The position numbers were made by a program, and so were the translations under genes. Below, one piece after another: positions 43,601-53,640 of a DNA stretch of 64,000 bases. The DNA is from Liolophura sinensis (lineage: Eukaryota; Mollusca; Polyplacophora; Chitonida; Chitonidae). Location of the stretch: contig NC_088306.1 of NCBI RefSeq assembly GCF_032854445.1, positions 8,890,193 through 8,954,192 of the forward strand, read 5' to 3'. The notes beneath the pieces are model-generated. The model made no database searches. It was not told the DNA's origin and worked only from the letters and a program-made list of their open reading frames with translations. The first letter of the stretch is position 1. The number at the start of each line of letters is the position of its first letter.

Positions 43601-46600
43601 GGTGTACATGTGACCATTTTTGCCAACCGTCACACTGTCGTCAGTGCCCTGGTTTTACATTCTCCTGCTATTGTCACGGCCACCTACCAAATATCTTTTC
43701 ATTGTGTCAAGCCATTTTCACCATAGTCCACAAATTTTCAAATATAATTAAAACGTCCAGCGTAGACATAACAACCAGAGCAGCGACGACGGAGTGATAG
43801 CTGGCTAATGGTCATACGTAACCGGTGAAATACGGCCTCTTGTCAATTTACCTCAGTTAGGGCTTTATCCTAACTTTTCATGTAAATGCATGAATTGTAG
43901 CAAATTACACACCCACCTTTATAGCTATAGCTTAACCAGAATTAGGTAAGAAAAATAAATGTAGTGATGTTAATTGCAATTTATTAGACCTCACTGGTCT
44001 AGAATTACTCAAGACGCTGTCAATCACGGTGTGTTGAACCATTGACAAAGTTTCAATGTTTCGTGTTAAAAACGATAACCGTTATATGAAAAATGTCCAG
44101 AAAACTCCTTCGTGACGGACTGACATACGCGGAATAAGCCCTTTATATACTTTTGGTACCGGTAGGAGATTAATTATTAAACTGTAAGTGAACTGCATTT
44201 TATACCAAATCAAAGCTTCTGTGTGTACAGGAGGGTGTTCTCATCTAATATCGACATATAAAAATCTCCATGATTTTACAAGATGAGACTCAATTATAGT
44301 ATTCATTCAACAGAACTCAAAAGCTGAAAGCTTGCAACAAAGAGACAATTTGATTAGCCATTATTTGGGGTGTTTTCTTCCTATTAGATAGGTGGATTGG
44401 ATAAGTTCTTGTGGGATTGAGTTCTCAGTATATGTTTCAGTTGGAAGGGCTTCCACTCTGGTGTCGCTGCATTGGTTTTATTCTTTATGATAGTCTTTCC
44501 TATAGAGTTCCAATGCTACAGTACTGACAACCACGTTTGTTACGTTATACGCCATTGTCTTGTTTTGGGGACGGCGATTTCGTAGCCTCGCGTGAAATCA
44601 TGATTATTCAAAAAGAAGTGGCATACTGGATAATGGGCGTTGTCTTTTTTTTATTATTATAGCAGCACTCCAAGGCCAAAACAAACTCCACGAAGTAACA
44701 AAGACAACACTACTGTTTCTGTTATTTTTATTGTAAGAATTTTCCAAACACAAAACAACATCGCTCAAAAGACATACTACAGCACATTAAAATGGTTTCA
44801 TTCGTTAAGGTTTTTTTATAGCAAAGCTTGAGAACATTTAATACATGGCAATGTTAGAAACGGGGCTCACAAGTACAGACGATCACGTATTAGGAAACTA
44901 GTATCACCGTCCGCCAAAACATACTGTACTCCGCCTATTACGTCACCCACGGCAATAGCGTCTTTATCTAGAAAGCAATCTAACCGAGGTTAACATTATT
45001 AATTACAAAAAATTATTCCTCCTTTGCAATGATGTGGATGCCAAACATATCGATGTGTAGATCGCGTGTTTTCATGTCACTCCGACGGAAGGCGATTTTG
45101 GTAATAAGTAAGAGCTGTTTTGCAGTGAACTTCATTTAGGTGACGAGTTAAAAGACACCGAGAATAACAATGTCGTGATATACATTCTGATAGCTCGTGT
45201 AGTAGCGTCATCGCTTGCTTAATGACAGAACTATGATATATTTGATACAAATGCGAACTCAGTGGAACTCAGTCTTCCAAAGCTGGTGGGGTAAGCTAGC
45301 AAAGTTCTTAGCTTGTTAACGAGTCTACCTTTTCACATTTAATCCATTTCACATCTGGTTTTGAGTGTAAAGTAAAACCATAAAGTGTGTCGCTGTGAAT
45401 ACAACTCTCGTCAAACGAGCAAATGACTAAAACGGTTGCTGTTGATGCAGACATAAAAGATATAGCTTAAGTGGAGAGAGAGCAGGTTGGAGATGTGGGT
45501 GTAAAGTAGTATCTGGGCAGAATATGCAGACTTCCTTTGATAATAAAACAGCACTGAACACTAACTAATGCTTCAGTGGTGGGGAAGGGGATGGACAAAG
45601 AAAAGGGGAATACCATTGTACTAGAGGCCTCTAAGTCACTATTATTTAGTGAGTGAGTGAGTCGGGTTTAACGTCGTCCTTAACAATTTTTCAGTTATAT
45701 GACGACGAAGGAATCCCTAGGGTGCATGTAATGTGCCTCCCTTTTGCAGGTCGGATTTTCACCACTTTTTTATCTATTGCTGCTTCACTGAGACGACTTA
45801 CCGAAGGCAAGTAAACCGCCCCGCCCGAGCCAAGTGAGAAAGTTACAATCCCGACAACAAGGGAAGTAAAACCCTTGACAAGAGGACGTATTTCACCGGT
45901 TTCCTGTAACCATCTGCCAGTTATCACTGTGTTGTCACTTCTCGATTTACTCTCCAGGCTGTTTTATTATATCTTTGTCGCTTAAAAGTAAAACATATAC
46001 TCGGCTTTGAGATTTCCTCTTCAGGAAATACATTCGACCGGCCCCTTCAGCATGGTTGGTAGAGCGTCCGCTTCGGGAATGGTAGATCCAGGGTCAACCC
46101 TGGGTCGGGTCACACTAAGACTTTAAAAGAGCAAGTTGTAGCTTCTCGCTTATCGTTCACCATTAAGGGGATAGTGCAACGACTGATTGACCCGTAGCAT
46201 TATAAAAGCTGGGGCGGGGCGACTTACTTGCCTTCGGTAAGTCGTCTCAATTAAGCACCCTAAGTACATACACGTACATGCACCCTTCGTCGTCATATGA
46301 TTGAAAAATTGTTAAGTACGACATTAAACCCCAAGCACTTACTCACTCGCTCTCACAATACATGCTGTCTGCAAATACTAGAGCGCAAAACAAACACATA
46401 TGAAGTACTCAGCGTCGAGCACACATAATAGTGCCGTCATAGTATAGATTGATTTGTCAGCCGTTGTACACGCAAAAGCGGAACTTAACTGATGTAGACA
46501 ACGACACTCTCCATTTCCGATGGTTTGCTCAGTACCAAAATTTACAGCTGATGTCTCTCAATTCATCTGAACCTCGAAGTCGAAAGACCTGGGATCGTAC

Positions 46601-47774
46601 CTATGTCATACCAAAAACTTTAAAAACGTTTGACACTTGTTTGACACTTAACACCAAGGTTAGAGCAAGGAAACAGGACTGCCTGGGGTGTCATGGCCGG
46701 TGCCTTCAGCATGATACTTCTTCAATGGTTGCATAGACTCGCCCCACCACAAAAAAGGCACAGTACATGTACACACTCCTAACGACTCCTCGTCGTCGTG
46801 TGGAGTTCGGTGTGCCGCCAGTGACTGTGGCAAGTGTCACTGTATGCCAAAGGTCACAAGAAAACAGTCTCAAGAATAGGTAAACATTGAAAGCACTTCA
46901 TAATCATCACTATCAGTATCATCACTGAATTGCATTAAAGCATGTGCTCAAGAGTATTTTTGTTACTTATATTCAGGCGGAAAGGCTTATGGATGTCACA
47001 TAGAGGAAAGATTTTGAGTACACCAATCAAATAAATAAATGAATAAATACTCACACCGGAGGTCGACATCGATACTGGAATGCTCAACATTTGTCAAATA
47101 TCCTGATAATAAGGGCGAATGAAGTATTCCAATTTATCATCGTCTTGGTTTTCAGAGAGGCGTTATAATGAGACATATTGAACAATGTAACGTGGCTTAT
47201 CGTGTGAGGTCTTGTATTTTGCTTAAGGTCATCGAACATGAAATATGCATATATATATCAAACCAAACTATCCAGTTTCACATTAGTACAACTTTTACCC
47301 AGCAATAATGTATCTGTGTTACTCACATTGTTGAAACATTTATTTGCTGCAGGTAAACCCTGAAAGTAACTCTTCTCTCCTCCAGCGCCTGATTCTCAGC
47401 AAGATATGTAAATCTCACCTACGAGGTGTTTTTGGTTGAGGTCGTATTGTATACTACTTTTCTGCCATTGTATAACTACATTTATGATTTTAGTATTCGA
47501 TGAGCGATACGCTTACGGTAATAAATAAACCTGTGAACTTGTTTACTTTCAGAACGTACTGATGTCCAAATGCGAAGGCTATTGCCCGAAATCAAAGACA
47601 GTCCCACTGGTCTCGTTTAATCCAATTCTTCACGTGCCTTTCCGATACCGGAGCAAATGTTGCCGTGATCAACTCTCAGTGATGCGGGCTGTGTCGCTGC
47701 AGTGTAAGGGAGAAGGAAAGGTCTATGCCACGTACCGGTATATCATTCGCTGTGGTTGCAGTCACTGCCGATAA
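40486..47774 (+). CDS. NDP: Norrin (Norrie disease protein) orthologue, 129 aa
   Basis: Coding exons are 40486-40653 and 47553-47774, joined in phase 0 across a 6.9-kb intron. The product is a secreted cystine-knot growth factor. In vertebrates Norrin is a disulfide-linked dimer that activates beta-catenin signalling through Frizzled-4, LRP5/6 and TSPAN12. After a signal peptide (about 1-30) come KCMRHYF, SKCEGYC, TVPLVSFNPILHVPFR, CCRDQ, VSLQCKGEGK, ATYRYII and the ending RCGCSHCR. These blocks match Norrin in order, spacing and length (human 133 aa). The mature protein has ten cysteines (37, 53, 63, 67, 92, 93, 107, 123, 125, 128). The position of human Cys93 is Ser90 here. Positions matching human Arg41, Arg90, Arg97 and Arg121 are conserved. 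Bursicon and glycoprotein-hormone subunits are cystine knots too, but fit far less well. Confidence 0.93.
40770..41105 (+). mobile_element. Partial MITE-like copy
   Basis: Matches the right part of 36882-37477: AAATTTACATTGAAATAAAT, TTATTAAACATCC, CACCCTTATTTAGAACATTA, CGCCATACAAAAATATCTTC, GAGTACCCTTTTCTCCTGAA and CTTTCATCTGATATCTGCAT to TCCTCCTCCTTTAAAC. The left arm is missing. Confidence 0.8.
41260..41520 (-). repeat. Family E copy, minus
   Basis: Contains AAATTTGGACGGAATCATGC, GAAGCTGTCAACAGTTTTCA, and AATTCAACACGATGAATATA CAGTCCCCACG in reverse complement of the 29339-29850 copy. It faces the plus copy at 42457-42972. Confidence 0.75.
41940..42260. repeat. 78-bp tandem array, about 3.5 copies
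   Basis: AGTGGATATAGTAACCAAAA, CCTGACTTGTAACTGCACGC and TGGACATGTTACACAAAAGC recur at 42001, 42079, 42157 and 42235, 78 bp apart. 78 is a multiple of 3, so a 189-codon minus frame results, which is a repeat artefact. Related half-units (ACCACAAGCTGCACATGG) reappear at 43030-43100, beyond the family E copy. Confidence 0.93.
42457..42972 (+). repeat. Family E long copy (about 500 bp)
   Basis: Collinear with 29339-29850 from TTTACTGCAAAAACTT through CAAGGTTATTCCATTAAACA and CTTCACTCCAAGTTTCTAAA to ACGAATGTCTGTTTCGACGC. Frameshifts and stops interrupt its coding-like part. Confidence 0.8.
43570..43915. repeat. Family C inverted pair
   Basis: The plus arm at about 43570-43675 (ACACCGGTGTACATGTGACC, GTCACACTGTCGTCAGTGCC) and minus arm at 43775-43905 (CAGAGCAGCGACGACGGAGT, GGTCATACGTAACCGGTGAA, TCAATTTACCTCAGTTAGGG) can fold on each other around an approximately 100-bp loop. 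Confidence 0.75.
45649..45835 (-). mobile_element. SINE B 3' part
   Basis: GTGAGTGAGTGAGTCGGGTT TAACGTCGTCC, TATGACGACGAAGGAATCCC, TGCTTCACTGAGACGACTTA and CCGAAGGCAAGTAAACCGCC, reverse complement of the 46040-46356 copy's 3' part. Confidence 0.85.
46040..46356 (+). mobile_element. SINE B, near full length
   Basis: tRNA-like head (GGTTGGTAGAGCGTCCGCTT box A; AGGGTCAACCCT box B), GGGTCACACTAAGACTTTAA, a middle with GACTTACTTGCCTTCGGTAA, and tail GTCGTCATATGATTGAAAAA TTGTTAAGTACGACATTAAA ending in a CTCACTCGCTCTC run. Unrelated to SINE A beyond the tRNA ancestry of the head. Confidence 0.88.
46570..46800 (+). mobile_element. SINE B-related copy, variant body
   Basis: CGAAGTCGAAAGACCTGGGA, GTCATACCAAAAACTTTAAA, GGTGTCATGGCCGGTGCCTT and GTACATGTACACACTCCTAA CGACTCCTCGTCGTCG. 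The body matches the minus copy at about 54541-54862 rather than 46040, so there are at least two SINE B subfamilies. Confidence 0.65.
47553..47774 (+). CDS. NDP: Norrin exon 3: main part of the cystine knot
   Basis: Acceptor TTTACTTTCAG|AA, phase 0, 73 codons plus TAA. Carries CEGYC (knot ring C-x-G-x-C), the VPLVSFNPILHVPFR loop, CC, the VSLQC strand, ATYRYII and the C-terminal CGCSHCR. The stop comes one residue after the last cysteine. Confidence 0.94.
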   Translation, partial: NVLMSKCEGYCPKSKTVPLVSFNPILHVPFRYRSKCCRDQLSVMRAVSLQCKGEGKVYATYRYIIRCGCSHCR

Positions 47775-50220
47775 TGACTGTAACCATGACCAATCCTATT
47801 CAGAAAACCCTCCAACCTTTTCATGAAGTGACATTTCTTGAAATAATCTGTTTTCTTGTGAATGTATATACTTGGTGAATTTTCTAAGTAAATTGACCTT
47901 ATTTCCAGTGACGTATGTGAAGTTCTACCTATGTGTAAGGAGTATGCCATTGATTGGGTAGCACCTGTCGCCAGAAAACAGATCTAACAGGCTAGCTGTA
48001 AATACGCATTGACTGTGACTGCATCTCTAAGTGTGCCTTAGTTGTCAACGTGATATGTTTGACTGTAAACTATAACACATTTTACAGGAAGCAATTAGGT
48101 TAAGTCAAAAGGCTTAAAATTTGTCTACAATCGAAAATAAAAATAATGTTTTCTGGCTACTTAAATTTGAAATTCACAAAAATTACATGACCTTAGACGC
48201 CATGACATTCGAAACCTTTTTATACTGCTTGCTTACTAGTCTTTGGGTACCAAGTATGACATCTCTACGTGTTTTGGTTAAGTCGTAATCGCCACTTAGT
48301 TGTTTAGTAAATACTTGAAATCATTGCTCTATTACAACGTCCGTTTTTTTCAGGAGGAGAATGTAATTCTGTGTAGTTTAGGGTATAAAGTCTTTTTGCT
48401 CCCATATTTTTGGTGTACAAACTATGAGTTTTACTGATAGAAGCTTGAGATGCCCGGTAGTGATGAGACTGTGAGTGACGTACCCTTGATGTTGCTAGCT
48501 ACCCCTCCCAGCTCAATCTATAAGTCTCAACCAACCATCAAGGCATGGGAAGGGGTCCAGATTTTGTCGTTCTACCATTCTGAAGATTTTAAAGGCTGCT
48601 TTCATCAGGCTGGGCAAGGTAGGCACCAGTGCTTGTTGGCCACGGAATGTTTGGGTCTGAGCTATAGCGCTAAACGTTAACATTGTCGCTTATGGAAAAT
48701 TAAAAGGAGTTTGAGGCCAAACCCTGGGTGGAAACCGGCACTGTGTGGCTGGATAAACTGGCTTACAAATCAAACCTTCTTTCTCTGAAAGGCGATCACT
48801 TTCTCACTAATCTGAAGCATATTATTTTACAAGAGGCAATAGATACACGGAGAGAATTTGCCACAGTAAAGGGATTTTAGGTATTACAGTTCGGAAGGAG
48901 TGTGAAAGCTTTTCGCATTTGGAAAAGAGATCTCTAGTTTGGAAACATGATCTTCCAGCACCTGCTCCAAGCAACTAAGAACATTTTCAATTAGTCACAG
49001 ACATATGTAAGTAAATCCCAGACTATATACCACACACGGACCGAAGAATCATTAACTTAATTCTCGTTGATTATATAGAACGAATTGCATTTGACGACGA
49101 ACTCCGATACGGGCTCAAGTACACTTCTCATGAAACTCCAGGTAAGATGTGCTACTTGGAGAGTTTGTGGTTTCCTTGAAACACCGCGCTCACTTAAATC
49201 ATTTTTAACACTAGGGATCAATTTACTAATTTCTAAAACGGGAGACACAACGGAATGCGTATGCTGCATGTATATTGTGTAAAAACAAAGTAACGCTCAG
49301 CCAAGACGTACACTGCATGGGCGTACACTGACCAGTGAGGAGGCAGGTGCGCTCTATATATTTGCGTAAATATACATGTCTTCCTCATACCAGAGACATT
49401 CAAACAACACACACGTCACTCATAGGGTTTATACTCTGTACCGGTAGTTGACTTGTTTTCCTGGGAAACATGACTCATATCTTTCTCAAGACGAACATCT
49501 TACTCATGGGTGTTTCTCTTTGCATGATTCCGTCCTATTTTCTTACTTTATATACTTTCTTTAATAGTTTTATGGTAATTTGTATGATACGTCGTGTTTG
49601 GGAATTGGCCTTGCTGTTACTGACCTGAAACAGCATCCTGCTTGACGGCTAGTATACGGATACAACGCACTGATTCCCGCGCTACTTACGTGTAGGTCTA
49701 TGTACTTTGCTGGGTATAGCGATTTGACTACTGTAATTTGCAAACAGTGTTTTTTTTTTTACATTGTATGCAGTATACTTTGCAAGTAATGAACGTAGTC
49801 TGCTCTATTTTTGTGCGGGTTCAGCATGGTACATATGTACTCGGAAAATTTAAATGGCGACATCGTCCTGTGAATGACCATACGGTGACTTTCACAATCT
49901 ATTTTTTTTGTATCTTTCTGGTAGCAGCATGCAACTGTCCTTGGATTTATTGTAAACCTAAACCTTTATTATCCGCATTTATTTTAACTGTGTCTCTGTT
50001 TTTTTTTTGTTTTTTTTGGGGGGGGGGGGTTGTTGTTATTTTCGCTCTACTCTGGTTTTTTAAAGAGACTTGTGCAATACACTGAACTTGGTAAACCACT
50101 CCCGTTTTCTTTACTTCACAAGCTGCTTTAAGTGTCTTTAGGTAGTCATCTGTTCTCTGAATTTGTTCTGATTCCAACAAGTGGAATTTTCACTTGCTGT
50201 ATGCTTCTGTCTTTAATGGA
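47775..50220. other. Region downstream of Norrin
   Basis: No supported gene. 48450-48680 is a 76-codon open frame with no recognised motif. A family E copy lies at 49495-49650 (+, TGCATGATTCCGTCCTATTT, TTACTTTATATACTTTCTTT). T-rich and G-rich tracts at 50000-50030 create a spurious hydrophobic frame (49738-50085). Confidence 0.55.
48136..48141 (+). terminator. Candidate polyadenylation signal, Norrin gene
   Basis: AATAAA about 360 bp after the Norrin stop (ATCGAAAATAAAAATAATG). Confidence 0.4.
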
Positions 50221-50221
50221 A

Positions 50222-50726
50222 AAGAAAACATAAAAATGATGCCAAAATCAGATGAAAGAGGGTCAAAACTTATTTGCAAATATGATCTTTTTTTTTCAAG
50301 AGAAAAAGGTATTTGAAAATATTTTTGCATGGTGGATATTTAGGACTTTTGGTATTTATCGTTGTTGCATAATAATGTTCTAAAAAAGAATGTGATGCTT
50401 GTTTAATTAATTTTATTTGAATGTAAATTTGTTGTTCATATCAACATATGCGTTTAACCTAAATTATTATAATATTTATGAATAAATTAAAAATACAAAC
50501 ATGATCCAAATTGAGGTTTGACACATTTGTTAGCTGAAAAAAACAAATTCTAGTGCAAAAATATTTATTAAACCTGTGTTACATCCTCAATAATGACATT
50601 ATTAAACAAAGATTATAAATACCAAAAGGTGGTCCCAAATACACACCATACAGCTATATTTAGCTTTAACTTTTCGCACTATTTCATCTGAACTTTATGT
50701 CATTTTTATGTTTTCACCACCTTTGA
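50222..50726 (-). mobile_element. Palindromic MITE-like element, opposite orientation
   Basis: Its right part (ACATGATCCAAATTGAGGTT, CAAATTCTAGTGCAAAAATA, TCCTCAATAATGACATTATT, AATACCAAAAGGTGGTCCCA) is the reverse complement of the left half of 36882-37477. Both ends carry the AAAACATAAAAATGA inverted motif. Confidence 0.85.
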
Positions 50727-50727
50727 G

Positions 50728-51108
50728 ATGTCTCCCCTTTTTTTCTTCCTGATCTGTTTGGTACTTTGGGCAAGATGCCTGTACGATGACAATAAGAGGT
50801 TCGCAATGTCCAATTTCTTCATACTCCAAACAAATGCAATGTGCGAAAAGGCAGTTTTTCAACTGAACGACCGTATCAAGAAAAGATTTATACTCGTCGC
50901 AGTCTTTCTCCTTGGCAAGGTTTCTACTTTCACATATAATCGTTTAAATTTTGCCGCACAAACAGTCGGATCTGAATTTATCCCTCGGATAAAAATTCAG
51001 TTGCTGAGGTGTCATTGGTTTCAAGGCCATTTATCCAAAAGTTTCTTAATTGATAACTTGAAGAATTTTCCATCTGATCTGATGTTTTCCGTTCGAATCA
51101 GGCCGTGA
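50728..51108 (+). other. 126-codon open frame of unknown nature
   Basis: Starts with ATG directly after the MITE-like element, with a hydrophobic N-terminus (PLFFFLICLVLWA) resembling a signal sequence, then MSNFFILQTNAMCEKAVFQL and later FILVAVFLLGKVSTFTYNR. It is not part of a tandem repeat. The first 30 nt lie at the MITE boundary. I recognise no domain, and chance is the simplest explanation. Confidence 0.2.
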
Positions 51109-51620
51109 ATCTCCCATCTAACGCAAGTTAATATGTGAATATTTCCAAATGATCTGCGATTATTAAAATTACCTCGCGAAAGTCACCAGATTAGCCTAAG
51201 CCTTAAAAGCAAACTACACCAAGCTCCAGTCCAATTATCTGGGCCGTCTTGATGCCTCTTTATTTTCAAACGGAGGGGCGTTTGGGACTTGTGTTATTGT
51301 TGGCCATCGTTTGGTGGGTAAAGTAGAAGCTTTACTGGGCAATGCGGTGGCTGTCGCGTTTGTATAATATATCACATTTCCATATTAATCTCTGAATCCA
51401 ACGCAAATAAATGTAACACGGCACGGCAACCCGCGAAACAAGTCTATACGCTAATTAGCTAATGCGTTTGCACATTATCGAGCCGCCCGCATGTTTGATG
51501 CCAGAGTTTGATCCGTCAATATAAGGTTTCTAGTTTCAAGGCATCGTAACATATTCCAGTCCCGAATACACTCAATAAAGTATAGCTCACATCGCTCACT
51601 TTTGACCACATATGTTGTCG
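51109..51620. other. Unique intergenic sequence
   Basis: No feature recognised between the 126-codon open frame and the SINE A insertion at 51621. Confidence 0.5.
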
Positions 51621-51887
51621 GGGCCTCCGTGGCTCAGTCGGTTAGCGCGCTAGCGCAGCGTAATGACCCAGGAGCCTCTCACCAATGCGGTCGCTGTGAG
51701 TTCAAGTCCAGCTCATGCTGGAAAGTGGCCGTAAGTGGGAAGGTCTGCCAGCAACCTGCGGATGGTCGTGGGTTTCCTCCGGGCTGTGCCCGGTTTCCAC
51801 CCACCATAATGCTGGCCGCCGTCGTATAAGTGAAATATTCTTGAGTACGGCGTAAAACACCAATCAAATAAATAAATAAATAAATAA
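51621..51887 (+). mobile_element. SINE A, young copy with 13-bp target-site duplication
   Basis: Full head (GGCCTCCGTGGCTCAGTCGG), box-B GAGTTCAAGTCC, and tail GAGTACGGCGTAAAACACCA followed by an (AAAT)n run. ACATATGTTGTCG is repeated exactly at 51608-51620 and 51888-51900. A small internal change after TCATGCTGG replaces the usual CTTCCTCTCCGG stretch. Confidence 0.96.
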
Positions 51888-52109
51888 ACATATGTTGTCG
51901 AACTCCTGCGATCGCTCTCTTCATCTCTCGCATTTCGCACATCATGTGAAATAGGTCACCTTTTCCTATCAAATCAGTTGAGATTAATAATTGGGTACAT
52001 AGATCTAAACTTTCCGAAAATATGGTGTAAAATATTCGGATAAATAGAAATGCGGCATCCCATTCGTTCGCACTATGTTCTAATTTCAACACCTCTTTCA
52101 ACATTCACA

Positions 52110-52210
52110 TACAACACAAACCACCAATGAACCAAGAAGGTATATAAAGTACGAAAATAGGACGGAATCATACAAAGAGAAGCAGTCAGCAGTTTTCAAT
52201 GTTGTTACAG
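52110..52210 (-). repeat. Family E copy
   Basis: On the minus strand it reads TLKTADCFSLYDSVLFSYFI then YLLGSLVVCV without a stop. It is followed, with one frame change, by a 71-residue protein-like stretch (52104 to about 51890: LKEVLKLEHSANEWDAAFLF and on) that ends where the SINE A copy is inserted. Confidence 0.65.
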
Positions 52211-52795
52211 AGGCTACAACTTTGCCTCAAAATATTAATATCCTCAGCTAGTATCTCACCTTGTTGCAACATTGATTGATTGAGGCTAAAATAAGGATAT
52301 ATATGTATGTATATAGCGGCAGATGATATATGAAAAGTATTTGTTCTTTTTAAATGACACTGAAGATCAGAAATTTTGAATATTATGTTAAATAATTATA
52401 ATTAAAAATGAAATTATAAAACTTTGGTGTCAATTACTTTCCCCCAAAAAAGCCTCTAAACATTGCAAATGCTTATTTTACCTTTAAACTGTAACACTAC
52501 ATGTGCTTAATAAACATTTTATTTTATTTTTAGTTAAAGTACTTTATTAGTACATTATTCATTATGTTTAGCCTCAAACCATATCCGTTTTGAGCAAGAT
52601 GAGGATGTACATGGGTATGATAAAGCAAATCGTTGAAATTCAAATAGCGATTATATTTCGATTAATACATTTCAATTGTTATAAATATTGTGTGTTTTTC
52701 TATAAGTCTTTAAGAGTCATTCGTCGTGCAGTTTTGAGCGCTCCGATAACTCAAGCTTCTTTCATTCATAAATCAGACCATCTTCATAAAACTGA

Positions 52796-53067
52796 GGGGC
52801 CTTTGTGGCTCAGTCGGTTAGCGCGCTAGCGCAGCGTAATGACCCAGAAGCCTCTCACCAATGCGGTCGCTGTGAGTTCAAGACCAGCTCATGCTGCCTT
52901 CCTCTCCGGCCGTACGAGGGAAGGTCTGCCAGCAACCTGCGGATGGTCGTGGGTTTCCCCCGGGCTGTGCCCGGTTTCCACCCACCATAATGCTGGCCGC
53001 CGTCGTATAAGTGAAATATTCTTAAGTACGGCGTAAAACACAAATCAAAAAAAAAAAAAAAAAAAAA
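52796..53067 (+). mobile_element. SINE A, young copy with 12-bp target-site duplication
   Basis: GGGGCCTTTGTGGCTCAGTC head through TTCTTAAGTACGGCGTAAAA and a poly-A tail. TCATAAAACTGA is repeated at 52784-52795 and 53068-53079. Confidence 0.96.
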
Positions 53068-53444
53068 TCATAAAACTGAAACAATGTTGATTGCTGCATT
53101 AGAAAAGGTATATGGTCCACCAGTGGGTTCACAAGATTTATTTTCTTGGAAGAAAGTTTCAGAAGCCACCCAGGTGTGTTGTTGCCATCAGATAACATTT
53201 CCAATTCATCGTAAGGAGTTTTTGCAATAACGACTGAAAAAATAAAACACTGCTAGAATGTTTGAAAGATTTTTCATACATAATAGCCCAGTCCTTGATA
53301 ATCTATATTGGTACTGTCGACAGGGTTCACCACTATAACTAGGCGAGTAGTACAATAGGTTTCTAAAAAATTTATTTTATTTATTTATTTATTTCTCCAG
53401 GGTTCACAACTATGACTAGGCGAGTAGTACAACAGGTTTCTAAA

Positions 53445-53640
53445 ATTTATTTTATTTACTTATTTATTTGAAAGGTGTTTTACGCCGTACTCAAGAGCAT
53501 TTCACTTATATGACGGCGGCCAGCATTATGGTGGGAAAGCATTTATGACCGGAGAGGAAGCCGACATGAGCTGGACTTGAACTCCCAGTGATCGCATTGG
53601 TCAGATGTTCCAGGGTCATTGTTCCGTGCTGGCGTGATAA
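53445..53640 (-). mobile_element. SINE A, internally deleted
   Basis: Reverse complement: GGTGTTTTACGCCGTACTCA, ATGACGGCGGCCAGCATTAT, then directly GGAGAGGAAGCCGACATGAG and CTGGACTTGAACTCCCAGTG. The middle third is missing. Preceded by a duplicated (TTTA)n-rich stretch with ACTAGGCGAGTAGTACAA twice (53340 and 53416). Confidence 0.85.

Larger units (their letters stand above)
40654..47552. other. Norrin coding intron (6.9 kb)
   Basis: Holds a partial MITE-like copy (40770-41105), family E copies in opposite orientations (41260-41520 minus, 42457-42972 plus), a 78-bp tandem array (41940-42260), a family C inverted pair (43570-43915), second-family SINE copies (45649-45835 minus, 46040-46356 plus, 46570-46800 plus) and a decayed SINE A tail (about 47000-47045). 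Open frames at 43136-43510 (minus) and 46449-46736 have no recognised domain; the latter lies on SINE sequence. Confidence 0.7.

Noticed and set aside
47553..47774. Bursicon or glycoprotein-hormone subunit as the identity of the cystine-knot gene
   Set aside because: MRHYF, PLVSF, PFR, CCR and ATYRYI blocks, the overall length and the intron position fit Norrin much better.
49738..50085. Hydrophobic 115-codon + frame
   Set aside because: Driven by poly-T and poly-G tracts; no signal or family recognised.
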